DNA of 18,798 nucleotides, from the NCBI GenBank assembly GCA_034437795.1, contig DAOTTI010000075.1, forward strand, positions 1 to 18,798, read 5' to 3'. The position numbers and the translations under genes were made by a program. This DNA comes from DAOTTI01 sp034437795. GTDB lineage: Bacteria; Chloroflexota; UBA11872; UBA12225. This document shows, piece after piece, positions 13,361-18,798 of this stretch (position 1 is the first letter of the stretch; each line of letters begins with the position of its first letter). The notes below the pieces were generated by a model. It did not search any database. It was not told where the DNA came from and saw only the letters and a program-made list of their open reading frames with translations.

Positions 13361-15070
13361 GTGGTCCGTGACGAGATCGCACGGCTGCTGCGCCAGGCAG
13401 CGGAGGCGGCCCAGCATAAGGGGCTACTGCCGGACACCACGCTGCCGCCGATCGCGGTCGAGCCCCCGCTGCGCGCGGAGCACGGCGATTACTCGACCAA
13501 CCTGGCCATGCGCCTGGCGCGCGCCGCCCGTATGGCGCCCCTCCAGATCGCGCAGGTGCTTGTACAGGCCCTGCCGCCGAACGACGTGGTCGAGCGCGCC
13601 GAGGTGGCCGGCGCGGGCTTCATCAACTTCACCCTACGCCCCGACTGGATCGCGCGCCAGGTGCAGCGCATCCTGCCTGCCGGTGAGCGCTACGGCTGGA
13701 ACGACCAGGGCGGCGGCCGGCGGGTGCAGGTGGAGTTCGTCTCGGCCAATCCCACCGAGCGGCTGCACGCCGGCAGCGGCCGCGCCGCCGCCCTCGGCGA
13801 TTCCCTGGCCAACCTGCTCGCCATCTCCGGCTGGAACGTCCACCGCGAGTATCTGGTCAATGACGCCGGCAGCCGCCAGGAGGCGCTGGGCCAGACCCTC
13901 TGGGCTCGCTATCTCCAGGCACTCGGCCTGCCAGCGGAGGTCCCCAAGGACGGCTACCACGGCGAGTACCTGGCCGAGTTCGGCCGCACTCTGGCAGCCG
14001 AGTACGGCGATCGCTTTCTCGCCATGGGCCAGGAGGCGGCCGTCCCTGAGCTGACGCGGATCGGCATCGAGCACTTCGTCGAGCTCCACCGGCGGGACAT
14101 GGACGCCCTGGGCGTGCGCTTCGACGAGTGGTTCCGCGAGCAGTGGCTCCACGATGCGAGCAAGATCCGGTTCATCGTCGATCTGCTTCGGCAGCGCGGC
14201 TACGTCACCGAGCGCGAGGGGGCCATCTGGTTCTCTAGCTCCACCCTCGGTGAGGACAAGGACAACGTCCTCATCCGCAGCAACGGCGTGCCCGGCTACT
14301 TCGCCGCCGACATCGCCTACCACTACAACAAGTTTGTCGAGCGGGGCTTCGACTGGGTGATCGACATCTGGGGCGCCGACCACCAGGGACATGTGCCGCG
14401 CATGAAGGCGGCGGTGCAGGCCATCGGCATCGACCCCGATCGCCTGACCATCATCATCCATCAGCTGGTCACGCTGCGCCGCGGGGGCGAGATCGTCAAG
14501 CTTTCCAAGCGCCTGGGGCACATCGTGGAGCTGGCCGACGTGATCGACGAGGTCGGCAAGGACGCCTGCCGGTTCTTCTTCCTGATGCGCTCGCCAGATA
14601 GCCACATGGAGTTCGACCTGGAGCTGGCCAAGAAGGAGTCGCAGGAGAACCCCGTCTATTACGTCCAGTACTCCCACGCGCGGACGGCCAGCATCCTGGA
14701 GCTGGCTAGGGAGCGGGGCGTGCGCTTCGATCCCGCGGCCCCCGTGATCCTGGCCCACCCTTCGGAGCTGGCCCTGGCCAAGCTCCTCCTGCGCTACCCC
14801 GAGGTCATCGCCGACGCGGCCGCCCAGTTGGAGCCGCACCGCCTCACCTTCCTGGCCCAGGAGCTGGCCGGCACCTTCAACGCCTTCTACCGCGACTGTC
14901 GCGTCCTGCCGTCCGAGCGGACGCCGGGCGACCCGCCGCCCGAGATCAGCGCCTCCCGCCTCATCCTGGTGGCGGCCGCCAAGCAGGTCCTAGCCAACGT
15001 GCTCGGATTGATCGGCGTCAGCGCCCCGGAGAAGATGGCGCGCCTGGAGGAAGAAGCCGCAGCCAGCTAG
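13361..15070 (+). CDS. argS: Arginyl-tRNA synthetase
   Basis: This class I synthetase charges tRNA-Arg with arginine. The 569-residue protein has the N-terminal additional domain (HGDYSTNLAM, 41-50; AGAGFINFTL, 83-92), the catalytic signature VEFVSANPTERLHAGSGR (124-141), the insertion with YLVNDAGSR, a GVPGYFAADIAYHYNKF block (309-325), WGADHQGHVPRMKA (337-350), KLSKR (380-384) and the C-terminal DALR anticodon domain (Y-x-x-Y-SHARTASIL, about 434-446, onward). The HIGH box reads HAGS (136-139) and the usual GPLH is ERLH, an unusual combination. The KLSKR loop is a normal ArgS variant. The start is GTG at 13361 with AGGAGAG (13348-13354) 6 nt upstream. It is monocistronic by position: divergent from the YfhO-like gene and convergent with nagB. 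Confidence 0.95.
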   Translation: MVRDEIARLLRQAAEAAQHKGLLPDTTLPPIAVEPPLRAEHGDYSTNLAMRLARAARMAPLQIAQVLVQALPPNDVVERAEVAGAGFINFTLRPDWIARQVQRILPAGERYGWNDQGGGRRVQVEFVSANPTERLHAGSGRAAALGDSLANLLAISGWNVHREYLVNDAGSRQEALGQTLWARYLQALGLPAEVPKDGYHGEYLAEFGRTLAAEYGDRFLAMGQEAAVPELTRIGIEHFVELHRRDMDALGVRFDEWFREQWLHDASKIRFIVDLLRQRGYVTEREGAIWFSSSTLGEDKDNVLIRSNGVPGYFAADIAYHYNKFVERGFDWVIDIWGADHQGHVPRMKAAVQAIGIDPDRLTIIIHQLVTLRRGGEIVKLSKRLGHIVELADVIDEVGKDACRFFFLMRSPDSHMEFDLELAKKESQENPVYYVQYSHARTASILELARERGVRFDPAAPVILAHPSELALAKLLLRYPEVIADAAAQLEPHRLTFLAQELAGTFNAFYRDCRVLPSERTPGDPPPEISASRLILVAAAKQVLANVLGLIGVSAPEKMARLEEEAAAS

Positions 15071-15157
15071 CCCGGCTGATCCACAGCCGGCGATCCGTTC
15101 CCGCTCCCTCTGAGAGACGGCCAGGGTGAGGGCTCCGCGCGTGAGGGGCGACGAGTT

Positions 15158-15178
15158 CCCTCTCCCACAGGGAGAGGG
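15158..15178. terminator. Hairpin repeat downstream of argS and nagB (putative bidirectional terminator)
   Basis: CCCTCTCCC (15158-15166), loop ACA, GGGAGAGGG (15170-15178) is a perfect 9-bp stem in the gap between convergent argS (ends 15070) and nagB (ends 15250). It is followed by TTAGGG rather than a T-run. It belongs to the same family as 4863-4883. Confidence 0.5.
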
Positions 15179-15253
15179 TTAGGGTGAGGGCTCCACTGCC
15201 AGATTAGCTCCCACAGGGAGAGGGTTAGGGTGAGGGCTCCACTGCCAGATTAG
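15162..15253. repeat. 46-bp perfect tandem duplication including the nagB stop
   Basis: Positions 15162-15207 and 15208-15253 are identical. Each unit contains the right half of the hairpin repeat, GGGTTAGGGTGAGGGCTCC and ACTGCCAGATTAG. The TTA at 15250-15252 in the second unit is the nagB stop codon (TAA on the minus strand). A degenerate related element precedes it (about 15104-15136). Confidence 0.9.
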
Positions 15254-15999
15254 CCGGCCGCGGCCCGGTCCAGCACCAGCGTCACCTGCGGGTGGAGCTG
15301 CAGAAACGATGCCGGGTTGTACGGGGTGATCGTGCCGCCCAGCGCGTCGGCCAGGACGCGACGCTTCGACTCCCCGCTGGCCAGGAGCAGGATCCGCCGC
15401 GCCTGCAGGATCGTCGCCATCCCCATGGTGTAGGCCCGCCGAAAGCAGGCGCGCCGCGCCGGATCGTTCTGCGCCTCCCTCGCCAGGTCCGGAAAGTTCC
15501 GTTCCCACGTCTGCTCCGTCAGCTCGGCCACGTGCGTCGGCGCCACCAGCGCCGGCGCCGGCTCGTTGAAGCCCAGGTGGCCATTGGTCCCCACCCCCAG
15601 CACCGCCAGGTCGATCCCTCCCGCCGCCTCGATCGCCGCCTCGTACCGCGCCACCTCCACCGCCGGATCGGGCGCCAGCCCATCGGGGATGTGGCACCGC
15701 TCCGGCCGCACGTTGAGCCCGTTGAACAGATGGTCGCGCATGAAGCGGGCGTAGCTGCGCGGATGGTCCGCGCCGACTCCAACGAACTCGTCTAGGTTAA
15801 AGATGGTCACCCGCGACCAGTCGGTGCCCGTACGCCGGTGGAGCGCCACCAGGTGGCGATAGGTCTCGATGGGCGTCGCCCCCGTGGGGAGGGCCAGGAC
15901 GATTTCCGGCCGCTCGCGTACGGCCTGGTCGATGATGGCCGCGGCCCGCCGGCTCATCGCCGCGTAGTCTGGTTCAACGACGATCTGCGGTCGCTTCAT
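15250..15999 (-). CDS. nagB: Glucosamine-6-phosphate deaminase
   Basis: This enzyme converts glucosamine-6-phosphate to fructose-6-phosphate and ammonia, feeding amino-sugar carbon into glycolysis. The 249-residue protein has LALPTGATPIETY (35-47, phosphate loop), FNLDEFVGV (67-75) with the catalytic acids, and GVGTNGHLGFNEP (135-147) with His141 and Glu146. The TNGHLGFNEP form and the short length match the monomeric Bacillus-type NagB rather than the allosteric E. coli enzyme. ATG at 15999 overlaps the murQ stop codon (ATGA, 15996-15999), so translation is probably coupled. It is the last gene of the anmK-nagK-murQ-nagB run. Its stop codon lies in a 46-bp duplicated repeat. Confidence 0.95.
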   Translation of the reverse strand: MKRPQIVVEPDYAAMSRRAAAIIDQAVRERPEIVLALPTGATPIETYRHLVALHRRTGTDWSRVTIFNLDEFVGVGADHPRSYARFMRDHLFNGLNVRPERCHIPDGLAPDPAVEVARYEAAIEAAGGIDLAVLGVGTNGHLGFNEPAPALVAPTHVAELTEQTWERNFPDLAREAQNDPARRACFRRAYTMGMATILQARRILLLASGESKRRVLADALGGTITPYNPASFLQLHPQVTLVLDRAAAG

Positions 16000-16952
16000 G
16001 ACTCACTCGATGCTGATGGTGCTGAAGGTTCGGCGCGCTCGTCCCTGCGCGGAGCGGGCAGGCGCTCCAGGGCGGCGCGGAGCAGCCCGCCGGCGGCCGC
16101 GAGGCGCTGCTCCGCCTCAGCCACGCTGCACCCCGTCAGGGCCATAAGGATCGCCGGCTTGGCGCGGTAGCCGGTCTCCTCCAGCAGGCGCGTGGCCTGC
16201 TCTTCGCCCACGCCGGCTACGGTCGAGACGATCCGCCGTGCCCGCCGCCGCAGCTTGGCGTTGCTGGCCGTCAGATCGACCATCAGGTTACCGTACACCT
16301 TGCCTGAGCGGATCATGCTGGCGGTGCTGAGCATGTTCAGCACGAGCTTCTGCGCCGTCCCCGCCTTCAGCCGCGTGGAGCCCGCGATCACCTCCGGGCC
16401 GACATCGACCTCAATGGCGATGTCCGCCAGGCGGGAGGCCGGCGCCCTGCGATTGCAGCTCAGGGCGATGGTGAAGGCCCCTCGTCGCCTGGCCTCCTCC
16501 AGGGCGCCAAGCACGTAGGGCGTCGTGCCGCTGGCGGCGACCCCCACTACGACGTCGCCCGCGCCGGCTCCCGCTTTCTGCACGTCGGCCGCCCCCTGCT
16601 CCGGCCGGTCCTCCGCCCCTTCCACCGCGCGCCGCAGGGCGCGGTCGCCCCCGGCGATGAAGGCCTGCACCAGCTCTGGAGGCGAGCTGAACGTGGGCGG
16701 GCACTCGGCGGCGTCGAGCACCCCCAGGCGCCCGCTGGTGCCGGCCCCGAAGTAGAACAGCCGCCCGCCGCCCCGCCAGCGGGCGACGATCGCCTCCACC
16801 GCCTGCTCGATCTGCGGGATCGCCTCGCGCACCGCCGCCGGCACTCGCGCATCCTCGCGGTTCATGATCTCCAGGATCTCCCGCGTCGAACGCCGGTCAA
16901 TATCGGCGGTGGCCGGATGGCGCTGCTCCGTGGTCCCCAGCGGCTCCACCAT
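15996..16952 (-). CDS. murQ: N-acetylmuramic acid 6-phosphate etherase
   Basis: This enzyme cleaves the lactyl ether of MurNAc-6-phosphate to give GlcNAc-6-phosphate and lactate in cell-wall recycling. The 318-residue SIS-domain protein has FGAGTSGRLGVLDAAECPPT (68-87), where Glu83 matches the catalytic acid of E. coli MurQ, and VEGAED (110-115), where Glu114 matches the second catalytic Glu. Further on are GVAASGTTPYVLG, GSTRLKAGTAQK and SGKVYGNLMVDLTASN. I start it at ATG 16952, preceded by AGGA (16958-16961) at 5 nt, which gives the canonical length and residue numbering. A longer in-frame version to 17033 adds unrelated residues. The C-terminal about 20 residues are low complexity. It lies 118 nt downstream of the nagK-like gene and overlaps nagB by 4 nt. 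Confidence 0.95.
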   Translation of the reverse strand: MVEPLGTTEQRHPATADIDRRSTREILEIMNREDARVPAAVREAIPQIEQAVEAIVARWRGGGRLFYFGAGTSGRLGVLDAAECPPTFSSPPELVQAFIAGGDRALRRAVEGAEDRPEQGAADVQKAGAGAGDVVVGVAASGTTPYVLGALEEARRRGAFTIALSCNRRAPASRLADIAIEVDVGPEVIAGSTRLKAGTAQKLVLNMLSTASMIRSGKVYGNLMVDLTASNAKLRRRARRIVSTVAGVGEEQATRLLEETGYRAKPAILMALTGCSVAEAEQRLAAAGGLLRAALERLPAPRRDERAEPSAPSASSES

Positions 16953-16958
16953 CGATAT

Positions 16959-16975
16959 CCTGTCACCGCCTGTCA
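16959..16975. repeat. Two CCTGTCA heptamers one helical turn apart before murQ
   Basis: CCTGTCA occurs at 16959-16965 and 16969-16975 (TGACAGG on the minus strand), 10 nt apart centre to centre, between the nagK-like gene and murQ and directly in front of the murQ ribosome binding site. It may be a regulator half-site pair or chance. The TTGACA it contains is too close to the start codon to serve murQ as a -35. Confidence 0.3.
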
Positions 16976-17070
16976 ACGTCGAGAGGCCATCAATTTCTCC
17001 ACAGCGCGCGAGGCCGGCGCCCGCCCCAGGCATGGGGTGAGTGCGGCGCTCGCGCCGGGCGCGGGACGAG

Positions 17071-18075
17071 TCATGCCCTGTCGGCCTCCGCCGGTCGGTC
17101 GCCGCCGGCCTCGTCCAGCCTGGCCGCCCCGATCGACTCCAGGGCCAGCAGGACCGCTCCCCACACCGGCTCGCGCCGCGGCGGCACGACGCGCGCCAGC
17201 GGGACCACGGCGCGCACGGCCGCGGCGAAGCGCTCCCGCAGCGCGGGCGCTCCCGACCACACCCCGCCGGCGGTGACCACGTCGAACCGCTGATCGCTTA
17301 GCGCCGGCCCCCGGATCACGGCTGCAGCAGCCAGGGCCAGCTCATCCGCGGCCGCCTCGACGATCTCCTTGGCCACACGGTCCCCCTGGGCGGCCGAGTC
17401 AAATACGAGCGGCGCCACGGCGGCAATCTGGGGCACGCCCCACCGACCATAGACCAGCCCGATCAGGTCCGTCGGCTCGCTCAGCCCGAACGCCGCCAGC
17501 AGGCGCTCCCCCAGCGCCGTCGGCGCGCCGCGCCCGTCGGCCGCGCGACAGGCGGCGCGTAATCCGGCCAGGCCGATGGCGTAGCCGCTCCCTTCATCCC
17601 CCAACAGGTACCCCCAGCCCCCGGCGCGTCGCTGCTGCCCCTGGGCGTTCAGGCCAAAGGCAATCGAGCCGGTCCCTGCCACGACCACCACGCCCAGCCG
17701 CCGGCCAGCGCCGCCCACCAGGGCGGCCACGGCGTCATTGGTGATGAGCGCGTCCGCAGGTGAGACGCGCCACGGGAGCCTGCCGGCGCCGTCGGCCAGG
17801 AGCTGCGCCACGATCGACCGCACCGCCTGCCGGTCCGGCTCGCGATCCACACCGGCCAGGGCCAGGCAGAGCCCGTGGATGGCGAACTCGCTCCCTACCT
17901 GGCGCGTCGCCTCCTCGATGACCTGGCCGAGCGCGCCACGCGCCCCCGCCACCCCGATCGTCTGATAGTTGGATGGGCCGCCCTGCGCGCGCCCAAGCTC
18001 GCTGCCGTCTTCCGCAGCGACGATGCAGACGGTCTTCGTCCCGCCACCATCAATACCGATGACGCAGCGCTTCAT
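17071..18075 (-). CDS. N-acetylglucosamine kinase-like protein (BadF/BadG ATPase family)
   Basis: This is a sugar kinase of the actin/hexokinase fold, most like eukaryotic-type NAGK and bacterial BadF/BadG/BcrA/BcrD-family GlcNAc kinases. It would phosphorylate GlcNAc (and perhaps MurNAc or GlcN) with ATP. The 334-residue sequence has the phosphate-1 motif VIGIDGGGTKT (5-15), ITNDAVAAL (about 110-118), VVVAGTGSIAFG (phosphate-2), GGWGYLLGDEGSGYAIG, and VVTAGGVW near the C-terminus (adenosine motif). The context strongly supports an amino-sugar substrate: anmK lies 35 nt upstream and murQ 118 nt downstream on the same strand. ATG at 18075 has only a distant GGAG. Exact sugar specificity cannot be read from the sequence, so I leave the symbol blank. 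Confidence 0.88.
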   Translation of the reverse strand: MKRCVIGIDGGGTKTVCIVAAEDGSELGRAQGGPSNYQTIGVAGARGALGQVIEEATRQVGSEFAIHGLCLALAGVDREPDRQAVRSIVAQLLADGAGRLPWRVSPADALITNDAVAALVGGAGRRLGVVVVAGTGSIAFGLNAQGQQRRAGGWGYLLGDEGSGYAIGLAGLRAACRAADGRGAPTALGERLLAAFGLSEPTDLIGLVYGRWGVPQIAAVAPLVFDSAAQGDRVAKEIVEAAADELALAAAAVIRGPALSDQRFDVVTAGGVWSGAPALRERFAAAVRAVVPLARVVPPRREPVWGAVLLALESIGAARLDEAGGDRPAEADRA

Positions 18076-18110
18076 TAGTGCCCCGCTCCCGCTCCATCGT
18101 TGATCCGTGC

Positions 18111-18798
18111 TTACCCGCCAAACAGGCGGCGCATCAAGGAAGCATAGTTCTGGCCCGGGACGATCTTCCCCAGCACGACCGCCCGCCGTGCGCCGGTGCA
18201 GGAAGGGATCGCGTTGGGCTCCCCGCGCACCGCGGCCGCGGCCAGTATGGCGAAGCTGAGCGCCTCCTTGGCCTGGCTGGAGATGCCGAAGGCCTCGTGA
18301 GTGAGCACCTCCGCCTCCGGCAGGCGCCGCGCGATCTCGCCCATCAGGACGGGGTTCCTCGTGCCGCCTCCACCCGCGATGACCTGCAGCGGCCCGGCCG
18401 CAGCGGCGCGCCCGTGGCCCGCCTGCTCGGCGCGTGGCTCAAGCGCTGACCGGATCCCATCGGCTACCGTCTGCGCCGTGAGCGCCGCCGCCATGGCAAG
18501 CAGGTCCACCGCGGAGAGGCCGCGGGCCTGTCCAGCCGCCCACAGGCGCTCAGCGTAGGCCGCGCCGTACCGTTCGCGCCCCGTCGTCTTCGGCGGGGGC
18601 GCCCGGAAGTAGGGGTCGGCCAACAGGTCCCGCAGCAGGCCCTGGTCAGGGCGCCCCTGCGCCGCCAGCAGCCCGTCGCGGTCGCAGGTCTGCGCGCCGC
18701 CGGTCACCCGTAGCGCCAGCCAATCCAGCACCATGTTGCCGGGGCCGGTGTCAAAGGCGATGGCCGGCCGGCCACTGCGCGCCGGCGGCACGATGGTC
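18111..18798 (-). CDS. anmK: Anhydro-N-acetylmuramic acid kinase, partial
   Basis: This kinase opens 1,6-anhydro-MurNAc while phosphorylating it to MurNAc-6-phosphate, the substrate of MurQ. Only the C-terminal part of the protein is inside the window: the frame runs open through the right edge, and the apparent GTG at 18791 is internal. Characteristic AnmK pieces are AIAFDTGPGNMVLDWLA near the start of the visible part, DPYFRAPPPKTTGRERYG, VIAGGGGTRNPVLM (adenosine motif) and ISSQAKEALSFAILA (the family's KEALxFA helix), ending shortly after. The presence of AnmK implies that anhydro-sugars from lytic transglycosylases are salvaged. It is the first visible gene of the anmK-nagK-murQ-nagB run, with a 35-nt gap to the next gene. 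Confidence 0.93.
   Translation of the reverse strand, partial: TIVPPARSGRPAIAFDTGPGNMVLDWLALRVTGGAQTCDRDGLLAAQGRPDQGLLRDLLADPYFRAPPPKTTGRERYGAAYAERLWAAGQARGLSAVDLLAMAAALTAQTVADGIRSALEPRAEQAGHGRAAAAGPLQVIAGGGGTRNPVLMGEIARRLPEAEVLTHEAFGISSQAKEALSFAILAAAAVRGEPNAIPSCTGARRAVVLGKIVPGQNYASLMRRLFGG

Noticed and set aside
13634..14839. 401-codon minus-strand open frame opposite argS
   Set aside because: It lies entirely within argS and its residues mirror the argS codons. No recognisable motif.
15104..15253. Possible CRISPR array from repeated units
   Set aside because: The units are directly adjacent 46-bp tandem copies without unique spacers and there are no cas genes. It is a duplicated intergenic repeat.
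16971..16976. TTGACA on the minus strand as a murQ promoter -35
   Set aside because: A -10 at normal spacing would fall on the murQ start codon and the sequence there (GATGGT) does not match.
16953..17033. N-terminal extension of murQ to 17033
   Set aside because: The start at 16952 has a ribosome binding site and reproduces the E. coli catalytic residue numbers (83 and 114). The extra residues are unrelated to MurQ.
1..18798. tRNA genes
   Set aside because: I looked for T-loop-like GGTTCGA-type segments and cloverleaf context on both strands and found nothing convincing.

Overview
The window is GC-rich (by eye roughly 70%) bacterial chromosome carrying mostly metabolic genes. GC content, gene repertoire, the bacterial-type ArgS and the many GC-rich palindromic intergenic repeats suggest a Chloroflexota-like or similar high-GC lineage, but this is inference: there is no rRNA or other decisive marker. 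I saw no tRNA, rRNA, CRISPR array, transposase or phage gene.

Layout. 1-2160 holds two unrecognised minus-strand proteins with low-complexity tails (228-728 and 1405-2160) around a plus-strand DUF1232/YkvA-like membrane protein (1053-1490). 2525-4822 is a plus-strand run: a DUF2269-like membrane protein, a xylose-isomerase-like TIM-barrel sugar isomerase/epimerase, and ribose-5-phosphate isomerase A. 4913-6238 (minus) is a glutamine-synthetase-fold amidoligase with no recognisable partner. A 0.5-kb repeat-rich spacer follows, then aroQ (6742-7263, plus). aroQ overlaps tail-to-tail with a large PEP-synthase / rifampin-phosphotransferase-like enzyme (7194-10133, minus), whose start region carries a perfect Rex-type palindrome. 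10299-13220 (minus) is a large YfhO-like multi-pass membrane protein whose C-terminus reads into a repeat block. argS (13361-15070, plus) has a clear sigma70-type promoter and an altered HIGH motif.

The right end (15250-18798, minus) is a cell-wall sugar salvage cluster transcribed anmK - nagK-like - murQ - nagB. AnmK converts anhydro-MurNAc to MurNAc-6-P, MurQ removes lactate to give GlcNAc-6-P, the BadF/NAGK-type kinase can supply GlcNAc-6-P from free GlcNAc, and NagB turns GlcN-6-P into fructose-6-P plus ammonia. The intervening deacetylase NagA is not in view. anmK is cut by the window edge.

Two families of hairpin-forming interspersed repeats run through the window. One is a modular mosaic family (about 1-140, 6480-6640 and 10330-10530). 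The other is a CCCTCTCCC/GGGAGAGGG family lying in the gaps between convergent genes (rpiA/amidoligase and argS/nagB). There is also a heptanucleotide tandem array (172-234), a 45-bp coding minisatellite (1775-1864) and a 46-bp tandem duplication containing the nagB stop codon. The observations most worth a second look are the orphan amidoligase with its hairpin-rich leader, the Rex-like operator on the dikinase gene, repeats that supply the 3' ends of genes, and the active-site variants in ArgS and AroQ.
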